NCBI GenBank assembly: GCA_022539475.1 | Contig: VCMS01000003.1 | Span: 208,983 to 272,982 of the forward strand | From: Gracilaria domingensis | Taxonomy: Eukaryota > Rhodophyta > Florideophyceae > Gracilariales > Gracilariaceae | DNA: 64,000 nucleotides | Reading direction: 5' to 3' | In this document: piece after piece, positions 20,074 to 30,330 of the stretch | How the letters are laid out: every line of letters begins with the position of its first letter | Numbering within the stretch: the first letter of the stretch is position 1 | Notes under the pieces: model-generated | The model's database searches: none | The model's input: only the letters and a program-made list of their open reading frames with translations | Told to the model about the DNA's origin: nothing | Program-made: the position numbers and the translations under genes

Positions 20074-21708
20074 ATGGCCCCCATATCTGGAAAGCGTTCT
20101 CTCCCGCCGCTACCACCCCCAGAGCTAAAACGCTCTCGCAAGGCAGTCGCTGCAGATTGCGCCGAACTAGCCGATCTTCTGCTGGAACACGCACGGTATT
20201 CCTCCTACACTGACGCCCAAGTACCACCTGACTCCCTATCGGTCAAGGAATCGTCTCCTCGTCTTCCACAACTGTTGTCAAATGTTCATGCTTATCTCAC
20301 ACCGCCAGTGTCTAATTTGCCACTGCCAGACAAATCTCTGACGCCGTTCGTGGACACTCAGGAGACTACCGATGCAGTCGTGCCGTCAATTCCTCATGAG
20401 ACGCCTCGTACTCCTCGTCGTGTCAAGATTGTGCACGATGTTGTTCCATTGCAGGCTGTGCCGCAGTCAAAGCCAACGGCCAAGGTTGTGAATGCTTCGG
20501 CGTACAAGGCTGAGACCGAGATTGCAATCTCTCGTATCTTCCAGCTTGGAAATGTGGCGTCTGTTCGTGATCCTACCATACCGGCTAACGCGCCTTATGA
20601 TGGTCCGTCTTTACTTACCATGACCGGTTTCGGCGAGCTTGGTCGCTTTGGCAATCAGGTGTTGCAATACATGTTTCTTCGTACGTACGCAAAGCGTCAT
20701 GGCATCTCACAGATACAGCTGCCATCATGGGTTGGTGCTGGACTGTTTGGACTGGAAGATGCGCCGGTGCAAAGGGCACTCCCGCCAGTGATTGAATACC
20801 GCAACACGATGGCTAATTCTACGTTTACCACAGACCTACTCGATTACGTGAAGAACGCCAACCCCAATTTTAACGTGAGCGAGTTGAAACCGTCATGCCT
20901 TGATTTGGGAGCTGCTGCCGATGAAAATCGCGTGGTGAACGTGGATGTCTGGGGGTGGTTCCAGTGGCATACTTCGCACTTTGCACCGTACAAGAACGCG
21001 ATTCAAGATATTTTCACGCCCGTGTCGCAGATCAAGACGCGCTTTGAGAAGGCGTTCTCCGAGCAGCTACGCTACAGAGGTGGAAAGAAACATACCGTAG
21101 TCGGACTGCATCTACGACTGGGAGACTACAAAAACATTGCGGCTAGTTCGTTCGGATACTGTGCTCCTACTGAGTGGTATCTTAACTGGCTTGCGGAGGT
21201 GTGGGACACGCTTGAGAACCCAATTTTGTTTGTGGCGTCGGATGATCTGAATGCGGTTGTTCGCGACTTTGCGGCGTACAAGCCGTTCACGGCGGATGAC
21301 ATTGGAATGAAGATGCCGAAGGAAATGAAGAACCTGAAAGCAGGCTTTTTCCCAGACTGGTTTGGACTGACGCAGTGCGATGTGTTGGCGATCTCTAACT
21401 CGACTTTCAGCTTCTCTGCGTGCTTGATGAACGAGAGGAAGGGTGCACGATTTTACAGGGCGCACTATCGTGGGGTGATGGAGGAAATAGAGCCGTGGAA
21501 CGCGGATGCCATAGTGCATCGTGACATGAATAAGGCGGGTATTTCTGCGGCTCTGGAGACGCTGCAGGTTGTTTATAACACGCAGGGATCGCGTGGATTG
21601 GCGAAGAACTTGTTGTATGAGTTGCCTTACTATGGGCTGAGGTCGGCGATCATGAAGGCGGTGTTGTGGAAACAAGCGCGCAACAGAATGGCGGCAGTTT
21701 CCGCGTGA
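20074..21708 (+). CDS. GT11-like glycosyltransferase (alpha-1,2-fucosyltransferase family fold)
   Basis: 544 residues, start at ACAATGG; the frame upstream lacks ATG. Residues 1-170 are proline/serine-rich with a basic cluster (KRSRKA) and no clear membrane anchor. The catalytic part shows the family motifs in order. GRFGNQVLQYMF near 189-200 is the GRxGNQ motif. GLHLRLGDYK near 344-353 is the HxRxGDY nucleotide-sugar motif. LFVASDD and ISNSTFSFSACL follow, as in GT11 enzymes. Such enzymes move fucose from GDP-fucose to galactose in glycans. In an alga this could modify cell-wall or storage galactans or glycoproteins, but donor and acceptor are not shown. The lack of a type II Golgi anchor is unusual for eukaryotic members. 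It could be cytosolic, or the true N-terminus may lie in an unseen exon. Confidence 0.8.
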   Translation: MAPISGKRSLPPLPPPELKRSRKAVAADCAELADLLLEHARYSSYTDAQVPPDSLSVKESSPRLPQLLSNVHAYLTPPVSNLPLPDKSLTPFVDTQETTDAVVPSIPHETPRTPRRVKIVHDVVPLQAVPQSKPTAKVVNASAYKAETEIAISRIFQLGNVASVRDPTIPANAPYDGPSLLTMTGFGELGRFGNQVLQYMFLRTYAKRHGISQIQLPSWVGAGLFGLEDAPVQRALPPVIEYRNTMANSTFTTDLLDYVKNANPNFNVSELKPSCLDLGAAADENRVVNVDVWGWFQWHTSHFAPYKNAIQDIFTPVSQIKTRFEKAFSEQLRYRGGKKHTVVGLHLRLGDYKNIAASSFGYCAPTEWYLNWLAEVWDTLENPILFVASDDLNAVVRDFAAYKPFTADDIGMKMPKEMKNLKAGFFPDWFGLTQCDVLAISNSTFSFSACLMNERKGARFYRAHYRGVMEEIEPWNADAIVHRDMNKAGISAALETLQVVYNTQGSRGLAKNLLYELPYYGLRSAIMKAVLWKQARNRMAAVSA

Positions 21709-22418
21709 GGCGCCGTGTTGTGTCGACAAAATGGATAGAGCTTAGCAATGCGAGTATACTGTAGATGTGCTTTCGAAAGCCATAGATAAGTTGTATTGGT
21801 GATAAAGGGCTGAAAGGCGAGCTTGATAACGGACTTTGATGAACTGTTTTGACCGTGTTCGGCGATCGTGAGACGAGACATTGAATGAACGTTTCCTGCT
21901 CTGTCGAGCACGACGTGTGTTGGCGCATGGGGAGAGGAGATCGCCAGTGTTGCCACAGGCGCCTGTAGCACAAGTAATGAGCCGGTCGGCCATGAACGTG
22001 GCGCGCGCCCATTGGACCACGTGCGTAGGCGCAAAAGCTTTGGGTGACGTGGATAATTAGGGAATTACCGGCGCTCGCACGCAATTGCAGGAGACGCACG
22101 GCGGCGAGCAGCAAAAGGACGGCAACGGCGCGCCAGACGGCGCGGCGGCGCGGTGTTGGTCAAGTGCCGACGGCAGCGACCAACTGCACCTGTCGGGCGT
22201 GGCAGACTTGTGCGCTCGCAGGTCCACCGGTCGCGCGCACTTCCGTCGCCCGCGCTCTGCTTGCGCGTTTGCGCGTGCGACCACGTCGCGCTGCCTTTGG
22301 TTGCTTGCTCTCCTTGTCGTCGCGCGCTTGCCTGTTGGCTTCCTCCGTTCGCGTTGCCCGCTTGCGCTTGCGTGTGCTGTGCGTTGTTTGAGGCTGCTTG
22401 GTCACAGCGCTGTGGCAA
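21709..22418. promoter_or_regulatory. Intergenic and leader of UBC6
   Basis: 0.7 kb. GC-rich with CGCGCGC clusters from about 22,100 onward, ending at the UBC6 start. No separate gene seen; the overlapping long frames on both strands are composition artefacts and include the UBC6 exons out of context. Confidence 0.4.
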
Positions 22419-23261
22419 ATGGCTTCCAAGACCAGTGTGGTACGTTGTGTCAAAGCGCCTTTCTGTCCCCCGTTCTACTCTTCTTGGCGTTTCCAGCTTG
22501 CTCACAGCCTTGTGTTTGTCTGCTGTCCTTTTGCGCCCGCCAGCATCGGTTGAGGAAGGAGTTTCGAAACATTACCCGAGAGCCGCCGCCGCATATTACC
22601 GCGCGTCCGCTGCCGTCCAATATTCTCAAATGGTACTTCGTGCTAGAGGGACCGGCTGGCACCCCGTATGAGGGCGGGATATTCATGGGGCGTTTACAGT
22701 TTCCGGAGCAATATCCGTACAAACCGCCAGGTACGTCTTTCCATTTGTTCACCCATCTCCAGCTCTTGCCCCATACTCTAACATGCGTGTTTTGATTTGA
22801 AAGCCGTTTATATGTGCACACCACAAGGAAGATTCAAATGTAACCAGAAGCTATGTCTCTCAATGTCCGACTTTCACCCGGAGACATGGAATCCCTTGTG
22901 GTCCGTGTCTGCAGTTCTTACGGGACTGCTCTCTTTCATGCTGGGAGTTGAGGATACAGTGGGCTCAATTCAAACATCCGACGCGCAAAAACGACTCTTA
23001 GCGAGAGATTCCCATCGATACAACCGCACTGACAAGGTCTTCCGCGAGCTGTTTCCAGAGTATGTCAGAAATGTCAGCAACACAACCCCTTCGAATCTCG
23101 CCTTGGCTAGAAACAACCACTCGGCCGTCGACCATCAAAGTACGCGGCGACCACGTCGGACCGAGCAGGAGAGGGAAAGTTTATTGAGTTTGATTGCGTG
23201 GTTGTTTGTGTTTCTTGCGCTGATTTTCGGTGTACTCAGTTTTATCAAGGGATCTCCTTAG
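22419..23261 (+). CDS. UBC6: ER-anchored ubiquitin-conjugating enzyme UBC6/UBE2J2, two introns
   Basis: Three exons, 22419-22439, 22544-22730 and 22804-23261, give 221 residues. Both donors are GTACGT; acceptors are CCAG and AAAG, and the second intron has a CTAAC branch site. The first exon encodes only MASKTSV. Splicing gives YPYKPPAVYMCTPQGRF, matching the UBC6/UBE2J family where an unspliced frame would break off. The active-site cysteine is Cys87 in KLCLSMSDFHPETWNP, a UBC6-specific active-site spelling. A single hydrophobic tail (LLSLIAWLFVFLALIFGVLS, about 193-212) anchors the enzyme in the ER membrane with the UBC fold in the cytosol. Family role: ubiquitin transfer in ER-associated degradation with membrane E3 ligases. 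The seven-codon first exon would be missed by simple frame calling. Confidence 0.92.
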
Positions 23262-23810
23262 CTTTTTGCTTCTGGCTCTGAATGCAGATACTTTTTTCTT
23301 TACTTTCTTATCTGTCATTGTGTTGCAATCACCTTTTTCCTTTGTGATTTGTTCACCACTCTGGTAGAAACTGTTCTTGTTCTACCCCTCTACCCCCTAC
23401 TCAGCCTGTAACAATGTTCGTGCGCTTTTCACGCGCTTGAACTACATACCCCGTACCATTTGTCAGTAGATAGTTGTGTTTACCCTTTTCAACAGAATTG
23501 CTTCCCGAAACAAATCTATGTCTTCTGCCCCACTCAGACGTCTGGGAATCTGTCGCCTGAAGTATGATGCACTCAGAGGTCAACCGATGTTTGCGTTCCA
23601 TACCTTCACTCCACCAGCTTGCGTCCCGTTCCTCAGCACTGCGTCTACCCACATCTGCCGCACTAAAAGAGCTCGGCGAAGCTCTAGCTCATTCTTTATC
23701 GTTGTGAAACACGGCCAAGTAGTTTTTCAAGTTGTATTTAAAGCATATGAATCATCGCACATTCGCAATCCTCTCTTTCGAAAGCGCCTCCGCTTCATGA
23801 ACAAATCCAG
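23262..23810. other. Intergenic between convergent UBC6 and FIP1
   Basis: 0.55 kb, T/C-rich near 23,290-23,400, consistent with 3' UTR of UBC6. No gene recognised. Confidence 0.45.
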
Positions 23811-25742
23811 TCATCGTCTTGCCCGTTTCCTGTCATCGTCAAAATCTCTGGAAGAAGACTGCCGTTTCCTATAATCTCGCCCTCGGTCTCGATCCCTGTC
23901 ATAGTCTCTGCGGTTGTCGGACCTTCCTGCGCCGTCATAGTTTCCACCACGGCGCCTATTGTTATCATACCCTTCGTCTCTGTTCTCATTCCATCGTCTT
24001 CTGTCCTGATTACGATCACCATAGCCGCGATCATCATACCCTCTTCTTCCTTGTCCATGTCCGGCATCGTTCCCATGCCTGTCAAAGTCCTGCCTTCGAT
24101 CCATATGCCCTCTGTTGTCTCCCCATCGCTGTCTTCTGTCATGTTCATGTCTTCCTTGATGAGACTTCCCTTGCCCGCCTTGTGCGTTACCGAAGCGGGA
24201 GCTTGGATGACCTTGTCCAGATCGCCGTCTTCCGTCCATGTTCTGTCCGTCGTCTTGCCCCATATGCCTCACCGGAGATATCTTGTTAAGCTTGTCTTGC
24301 GGCCCCTGCCCTGGATTCATATTCATATGACCCGGGAATCCTCTATTGCCAGGATCACCCCTTCCCATACCTGGTTGAGGCATTGCGTTCGGTAAACCCA
24401 TTGCTCCGAAATTAGGCATTCCGTGATAGAGAAACATATTTTCGTTTGGTTGGTTGCCTGGCATGAAAGCATATCCTGGAATAGGTCCCGGGTATCCGCG
24501 ACCATTTGGATTTCCATCTTTAGGATTGAATGGAGGAAACTGATGCATGTTCTGCGGTAAGCCGGCCATGCGTTCCGGCGGGTTTCGCATGCCAGCCATA
24601 TTCGGTACCCCCATCATCGGCTGCATGGAACCGTGAGCGGGTAGCCCCATCATTCCATGAAGCATCCCGGGCTGATGCCCATGCTTGTTGTTAACACCCC
24701 CACCCATCTGGTCCGGTACGCCCATGCGATTGCGATTTCCATGCTGTTGATTTATGGGAGGTTTACTAGCGTTTTGGTTTACATTGCGAGGTGGATTCGT
24801 TCCTTGGTTCTTATTTCCGTCAACTGTTTTAATCTTTGCTTTCATGCTGACTTCCAAGCGCATCTGCTTCTGACGTTCGCAATACAGCTTCCAAGTTTCT
24901 TCTGTGAATCCATAATTGAAATAGTCCGTCATATCCGCCTTCGCATCTAGCCATGGTTTCTCCGTTAGTTTACCAATCTCAAGATCATAAACACTTTTCT
25001 GAGCGTTGCCGACATGCAGTGTTGGCGTCGGTAACATAGAAAGGAGCCCTCCCGTTCTCGCGGCACCTTGAGAGGCATTGCCAATGACGCGTTCTGGGGG
25101 CACATATCCAGGGCGCTGCCATTTGTTTGTTCCAAGACGAACTTTGCCGATAGATCCAAAAGACGTGCTCATTGGTCTGCTGGCCACATCGGCTTCATCG
25201 ACATTCAATATCACATCAAAGTCGTCATCATCACTTTCATCCTCCTCATCCTCCTCATCCTCCTCATCCTCCTCGTCATCGTCGTCGTTACCCACTTCTT
25301 CATCTTTGGCTGGTTCAGAATGCTTGCCGTTCTCCTGTTCCACAGGTTGTTTTCCTTCTTGATCGGAATTCTCCGTTGATCTTTCTTTGATGGAACCCTT
25401 TACTTCTACATCTGATGGATTCGCATCGTCTTTTCCCCGCTTGCCCTGCTGGCCTTCCTGACGAAGTTGAGCTCCATCTGTTGGGGAGTCAGCTCTTACC
25501 TTTCCGTCAACTGTTTTGCTTCCGTTCTCAGAAGGAATTTCTTCTCTCGATGCCGCATCAGTCAAATTCGCACTCTGGATATCCTCGTTTTGTGGTGGTT
25601 GCTGCGAGTCGGGTTCCTCAAGAGCTTTTTCGTCACCGCTTGTGGTTTTCACCTCTTCCTTTCTTTCATTGGAAGGGCTTTCGGGAACCGGCTCTCCATA
25701 GAGCTCGAGGTCTTCTTCAGCCACATCGGTTGCAGTTGCCAT
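23811..25742 (-). CDS. FIP1: FIP1, mRNA cleavage/polyadenylation factor subunit
   Basis: 643 residues, single exon. Layout: acidic N-terminus with a long Asp/Glu run (about 150-180, encoded by a GAGGAGGAT-like codon repeat at 25,235-25,290). The Fip1 motif at about 250-295 contains KPWLDAKADMTDYFNYGF and TWKLYCERQ. A Met/Pro/Gly-rich middle follows, then a C-terminus rich in RD, DR and RG dipeptides (about 500-643). FIP1 bridges poly(A) polymerase to CPSF and binds U-rich RNA in the nucleus. The order acidic region, Fip1 motif, Pro-rich region, Arg/Asp-rich tail is that of plant and animal FIP1. The start ATG (MATATDVAEEDLELYGE) fits the acidic N-terminus typical of the family. It is convergent with UBC6 and divergent from the next gene. 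Confidence 0.93.
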   Translation of the reverse strand: MATATDVAEEDLELYGEPVPESPSNERKEEVKTTSGDEKALEEPDSQQPPQNEDIQSANLTDAASREEIPSENGSKTVDGKVRADSPTDGAQLRQEGQQGKRGKDDANPSDVEVKGSIKERSTENSDQEGKQPVEQENGKHSEPAKDEEVGNDDDDEEDEEDEEDEEDESDDDDFDVILNVDEADVASRPMSTSFGSIGKVRLGTNKWQRPGYVPPERVIGNASQGAARTGGLLSMLPTPTLHVGNAQKSVYDLEIGKLTEKPWLDAKADMTDYFNYGFTEETWKLYCERQKQMRLEVSMKAKIKTVDGNKNQGTNPPRNVNQNASKPPINQQHGNRNRMGVPDQMGGGVNNKHGHQPGMLHGMMGLPAHGSMQPMMGVPNMAGMRNPPERMAGLPQNMHQFPPFNPKDGNPNGRGYPGPIPGYAFMPGNQPNENMFLYHGMPNFGAMGLPNAMPQPGMGRGDPGNRGFPGHMNMNPGQGPQDKLNKISPVRHMGQDDGQNMDGRRRSGQGHPSSRFGNAQGGQGKSHQGRHEHDRRQRWGDNRGHMDRRQDFDRHGNDAGHGQGRRGYDDRGYGDRNQDRRRWNENRDEGYDNNRRRGGNYDGAGRSDNRRDYDRDRDRGRDYRKRQSSSRDFDDDRKRARR

Positions 25743-26261
25743 ACTTCAATTGCTCCTGCTCCAGACTTTGTAGCTCGCTGCAGAGCTTGATCTGAAGAGA
25801 AATACCTCCTCACGCACAGTCGCCACTGCTGAACCCCCAACAGTGGAAGATATCGAACGTATATGAAACTTTTCTATTCTGGCAAGTTGTCAACGGTGTT
25901 GACTGCGCTCTGCCCTTCTTGTCTTCTTGAAGGTCGCGAAGAATACGTTCATAGGTTCCTGGTAAATCTTGAAAGGAGATAAATTCATTGAAAACCGTTC
26001 GAAATCTACTTGAAATTTTAATAGATCAATAGATATTGCATAAACTCGACTGTAAAGTGCGTCGAAGATCTTGACGCGGGTGCGTCTACCCCTGTAGATA
26101 CAATTGGTTCACGATGTCGGCTTATTTCAATTTCCTGAAATGGATAAAGGTTTCTTCGTGAATAGTTCGCTGTAGCTATCGTCACCAGTAATACTGAGTC
26201 AGTATTGCACCTTTCGCACCGACCGACACTCTCTGGGTCGAACGCCGCTAATCCGTCTATT
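25743..26261. promoter_or_regulatory. Divergent promoter region of FIP1 and the YbaK-like gene
   Basis: 0.52 kb without a gene. No TATA box is obvious for either direction. Confidence 0.4.
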
Positions 26262-26969
26262 ATGACTCGAATAGAAACATTTGATGAGGCATTGAAGGTT
26301 TTGGAGGCCCGTGTTGTTCAACTTGAGGGCAAGGGGAAGAAGGTGGGCCGCAAAACTGTGCTGTCGAAGGATGGAAAAGGACCTCCAGAGGCGGTGGACG
26401 CATTCGCGAACCACATGCGTGTCCTTGCTCTCGCCGCAGGCTTCAGGGATATAAGACTGGTGCGATGCCCGGACCCGTACTACAGCTGGACTCTTGAAAA
26501 ACGTCGGGCATACCTACATGCCCCTGCGATTCCTCATCTTACGAAGTCTATTGTAATGGAAAACACTCGACATGAAGGCGACTCAGATCCGTCACATCCA
26601 ACAACATCGCGGTACCTCTGTTGCATTGTTCCGTATAATGCCAAGATCGACTCTGACAAACTTCGGGCGACAATTCGTTCCATGTTCCCTGATCTAGGTC
26701 TATCTGCACCCAGTATACGAGCGTTTAATTATCGCCTTGGCGAAGATTGCATCGGTGTAACTGGTTATGTTCCAAACGGTGTAACACCGCTTGGTCTCTT
26801 GACTCCTATGCCTGTAGTTGTTGCGAAGCAAATAGCAGATTTAAGTCCGGAAGAATTCTGGTTAGGCGCAGGGGAAGTGTCATTGAAATGGCGTGTGCGG
26901 ATTCCGGAGTTCTTCAACGTGTTCAACCCGTTTGTCATCGATTTTGTTAACAAAGATGATGACGGATGA
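26262..26969 (+). CDS. YbaK/aminoacyl-tRNA deacylase-domain protein
   Basis: 235 residues from ATG 26262 (the frame upstream has only TTG). The N-terminal part (1-60) is helical and basic. The YbaK-like domain spans about 100-225, with SRYLCCIVPYNAKIDSDKL, then GYVPNGVTPLGLLTPMPVVV, then FWLGAGEVSLKWRV. The GxVxNGVTPxG and GxGExxLK pieces match the plant/algal group of YbaK-domain proteins related to the Cys-tRNA(Pro) deacylase and the ProRS editing domain. Those relatives hydrolyse mischarged aminoacyl-tRNA. For this eukaryotic subgroup the activity is assumed rather than known. No targeting peptide is evident, so it is probably cytosolic. Single exon. Confidence 0.78.
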   Translation: MTRIETFDEALKVLEARVVQLEGKGKKVGRKTVLSKDGKGPPEAVDAFANHMRVLALAAGFRDIRLVRCPDPYYSWTLEKRRAYLHAPAIPHLTKSIVMENTRHEGDSDPSHPTTSRYLCCIVPYNAKIDSDKLRATIRSMFPDLGLSAPSIRAFNYRLGEDCIGVTGYVPNGVTPLGLLTPMPVVVAKQIADLSPEEFWLGAGEVSLKWRVRIPEFFNVFNPFVIDFVNKDDDG

Positions 26970-27654
26970 TTTTCTCATTTCAAACATTTCTACATGTACG
27001 AGAATGCAACTGAAAGAACCTATATTACAATTACCGCCTATCAATAGCTTGTATGCTACGTTGATTTATCATTACTACCAACGTACATTATCGCCTAACG
27101 TCTATGACGTATCTGACATTGTATATCATCTGCGAGAAACGGCATAAATATGCTGTTACTTCCCACCGAAGCTGTGGTTCTCCGACCTAATTCCCACATC
27201 TACACCTAGTGGTGCCACTCTCGATAGGAATGTGAGAAATGCACTTAATAGTTTGCTCAAGAATTCAGCATGGGAACTTGGAGCCTGAAGCATCATCTGG
27301 ACCGGCAAGGGGACCAGCGAAAGACCGAACGCGTCGTGCCAGAAAAAGAAACGAATTAGGGCCGAGAAATTGTAAAATGTTTCGGCGAAGTTAACTCGCA
27401 CCCGAGTTGTTGACAATCTATGTTGCGGAGTGTCATGCAAGGATATTCAAGCGTCTCTGCCACTTCCCAGTTCCATGTTCTGTGATACGCAGTCCCAATC
27501 GATCATCTGTGATCATCGCGGTCTCGAAAGGGAAGAGAGCAGGCTTCAATGGGCAGGTCGCCCCGTGTTCTCCTTAATTTACTTCAACAGATTAGCTTTG
27601 ACCGCGAAGTACAGCACGTGATCTCAGCCTCACGGGCTCTACGACTTCTCCCGA
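26970..27654. other. Intergenic upstream of SLY1
   Basis: 0.68 kb. A 94-residue minus-strand frame (27156-27440) has hydrophobic stretches but no recognisable family and is not called. Confidence 0.4.
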
Positions 27655-29610
27655 ATGAATTCTTCGCTGCAGCTTCCCGGGCTGTCTGTGCGAACTCGTC
27701 AGCGAGATGCTCTTCTTCAGATGCTTTCTGCATGCACCGCCGGGTCTGATGCGCTTGAGGATAGTAACGATGTTTGGAAGGTGCTAATATATGATGCTAG
27801 TGGTAGAGATATCATTGCCCCGCTCCTGCAAGTGGCTGATTTAAGAGCTGCGGGGGTAACACTTCACATGATGCTCCATGCATCTCGCCAACCGATTCCT
27901 GATGTTCCGGCTGTTTACTTTGTCGAGCCGACCAAGGAGAATATGACCCGAATTGCGAGTGATTCTGCGAAAGGTTTTTATGCGAGTCTATGGATTAACT
28001 TTACCGACTCAATTTCCCGAGATCTGCTCGAGAGCTTTGCTGATATGGTGGCTACTATTTCGAATCCTAGCCCGTTTGCGGGTAGAATAGCACGTGTATA
28101 CGACATGTACACATCCTTTCTCTCCCTTGAAGATAGTTTGTTCCACTTGAATCTCCCTGGTTCATATGTCAAGCTGAATGCTCGAAATGTTACTGATTCT
28201 GAGGTGGAAGCAGTTATCAAGTCTATTGTTGACCGTCTGTTTTGTTTGATCGTTACTCTTGGTGTTGCACCTGTAATTCGCGCTCAGAGGGGTGGGCCTG
28301 CATCGCACGTAGCGCGTATGCTCGAACAACGTATCCGTGAACACCTTATTTCAAGCAACAACGTTTTCTCAGAGACCATCTCCTTTGCCGCCGCGCCGGC
28401 AGAACGACCGTTGTTGGTTATCGTCGATCGCAGCATTGATATGTCTGTGATGCTGCATCACACATGGACATACCAAGCACTCGCACACGATACTCTGGGT
28501 ATGAAGCTGAACCGAGTGACGGTTCCACACAAAGACGAAAATAATCCCATGGGTGAAATTCGGAAACGAGCGTTCGATTTAGACAAGAGCGATAGTTTCT
28601 GGGCTAAGAATGCCGGACTCCCGTTTCCAATGGTTGCTGATGCCGTTGAAAATGCACTTCAAGCATATCAACAAGAAGTCGCGGATCTAAATCGATCTGC
28701 AGGAGCTATCGGCGGCGAGCCTATTGATCCAGCTACTGCGACGCTTAAAGAAGGTGCAAACGCGAACAAACTAGCCGCAGCTATCTCAAGTATTCCTGCA
28801 CTTTCAAAGAAGAAACGCACAATCGATCTTCATACAAATATTGCCACGGCGATTCTGGACCAAATCAAAGATAGAGGTCTCGACGGGTTCTTTCAGGTAG
28901 AAGAAGAGCTGCTTATGCGTCCGAGCACGTTCGATGTTGAACGCATCTTGGCCTTGTTAAAGAATATGAAGGGCACACCCACGGATAAGCTAAGACTGTT
29001 TCTAGTCTACTACCTGTGCGTAGATAACGCAAGTGAAAGCGACCTGAAAAGATGTGTTGAAGCTCTGGAAACTGCTGGTTGTTCTGATCTACGTGCGTAT
29101 GCCTATCTGCAGAGCATCAGAGCTTTCACAAAAAAAGTATCCGCTATTCCCAAGGCTCCCTTGACTGCTTCCACGAGTATTGGAAGTGGTTACGCGCTGT
29201 CTGTGTTAGACACGCTGTCTCAAGTGGCAAGCAACGTCAACAAGTTAATAATTTCTGCGGATAAAGCATTCGCTGCTGCACGAATCGTGCAAACTTTAAT
29301 GGATCGGAAAGGTGACGCTAGTATTTTGGAAGAGTATGAGACGCTGGATCCGAAGGCTCCTAAGGGCACTGCTCCACCCACAGTAACACGGCCCTGCAAG
29401 GAAGCTGTCCTGTTTGTTGTAGGACCCGGGAATTACATCGAGTTTCAGAATTGCCAAGATCAAGTCTGTTCTAGGGTTGTCCAAGATGGCAAAAACACAC
29501 AGTTTGTACCAAATGGGAAGACTGTCATATACGGTGCAACAGAACTATGCTCTGGAGTTGAGTTTGTAGAACAACTACAAAGGAGTGGCGCAGCGTCAGC
29601 GACTCCTTGA
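27655..29610 (+). CDS. SLY1: SLY1, Sec1/Munc18-family SNARE regulator (ER-Golgi)
   Basis: 651 residues, single exon. The N-terminus has RTRQRDALLQML, then WKVLIYDASGRDIIAPLLQV and VTLHMMLHASRQPIPDVPAV. The wording of domain 1, including the IPDVPAVYFVEPT stretch, is characteristic of SLY1 (SCFD1) rather than VPS45, SEC1 or VPS33. Also present are RPLLVIVDRSIDM (domain 2 start), HTWTYQALAHDTLGM, and the C-terminal VVGPGNYIEFQNCQ. SLY1 binds the syntaxin SED5 N-peptide and promotes SNARE assembly in ER-Golgi and intra-Golgi fusion in the cytosol. Length fits the family (about 620-670). The ATG at 27655 is chosen because it gives the usual short N-terminal arm before the first helix. Confidence 0.93.
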   Translation: MNSSLQLPGLSVRTRQRDALLQMLSACTAGSDALEDSNDVWKVLIYDASGRDIIAPLLQVADLRAAGVTLHMMLHASRQPIPDVPAVYFVEPTKENMTRIASDSAKGFYASLWINFTDSISRDLLESFADMVATISNPSPFAGRIARVYDMYTSFLSLEDSLFHLNLPGSYVKLNARNVTDSEVEAVIKSIVDRLFCLIVTLGVAPVIRAQRGGPASHVARMLEQRIREHLISSNNVFSETISFAAAPAERPLLVIVDRSIDMSVMLHHTWTYQALAHDTLGMKLNRVTVPHKDENNPMGEIRKRAFDLDKSDSFWAKNAGLPFPMVADAVENALQAYQQEVADLNRSAGAIGGEPIDPATATLKEGANANKLAAAISSIPALSKKKRTIDLHTNIATAILDQIKDRGLDGFFQVEEELLMRPSTFDVERILALLKNMKGTPTDKLRLFLVYYLCVDNASESDLKRCVEALETAGCSDLRAYAYLQSIRAFTKKVSAIPKAPLTASTSIGSGYALSVLDTLSQVASNVNKLIISADKAFAAARIVQTLMDRKGDASILEEYETLDPKAPKGTAPPTVTRPCKEAVLFVVGPGNYIEFQNCQDQVCSRVVQDGKNTQFVPNGKTVIYGATELCSGVEFVEQLQRSGAASATP

Positions 29611-30330
29611 CGAATCCTGGTTTCCGGGAATGTAAGTTTGTGTGGCTTGATCAGTAGAGCTGATGTCGAATATCCTGAATTGGAGTGGTGTACAGCTCTT
29701 AAACCTCTGAACCCAAATTCTATTAATGGCTTCTTACAGAGAAAGAATGGATATCACCTCTGCTCTCATCTGCATCGCACACGATACCAGTTGTCGGTCT
29801 AGTGCTGGTGTCCTCCTGGTCTTTTTAGATTCGATCTAGGAACTGTACTAACTTAAACAAGAAAAGCACCTCATACTGGCTGCTTCCACGAACTGCGCGG
29901 AGAATGACATTCTACGAACACTTTGCAAGTATCAAACGTGAAGCCAATTGTGAAAAGATAAACTCCTTTGCGCTCCTTCACAGTGAACAAACGTCTCGAG
30001 GAGAGAAGATCTCCTGACTCGAGCCAGAAGGGAACGCAAGCTAGTCGTAGAAGTGATTAGAAAACCGCATTGTTGGAGAGGATCTTCTGTGTATAAGCCG
30101 TTCTTGCAGTCTCCGAGTAAGGGCTTGCTGACCACACTAAAGAGTGAGCAATGAAGAACGTGCACCTCAGAACCTGAAGTTTTGAATGAGCTCTTTTGAT
30201 TATGCTCAACATGTTGTGAAGCAGGGAAACATTTGTTCCATTACAATAATGTGCAACTGTCATCCTCTACGCACAAAGCAAACAACAGTCTCTCTCTACT
30301 TGTTCAGTATCTGCCGAATGGTGAATTTTA
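29611..30330. other. Intergenic containing a degraded retroelement 3' end
   Basis: 0.7 kb after SLY1. About 29,980-30,145 resembles the 3' end of the retroelement that follows (separate entry). The remainder shows nothing recognisable. Confidence 0.4.
29980..30145 (+). mobile_element. Degraded 3' end of a non-LTR retrotransposon
   Basis: The stretch ending TAAGGGCTTGCTGACC then ACACTAAAGAG matches, with substitutions, the 3' terminus of the neighbouring element (AATAAGGAGTTGCAGACC then ATACTAAAGAAG). Just upstream a translated LVVEVIRKP-like phrase corresponds to LLELIKQNP of the intact fragment. The frame is broken. Boundaries are approximate. Confidence 0.4.

Noticed and set aside
22057-22505. 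Several Arg-rich frames around the UBC6 leader
   Set aside because: Overlapping on both strands in GC-rich DNA; the UBC6 exon structure explains the coding signal.
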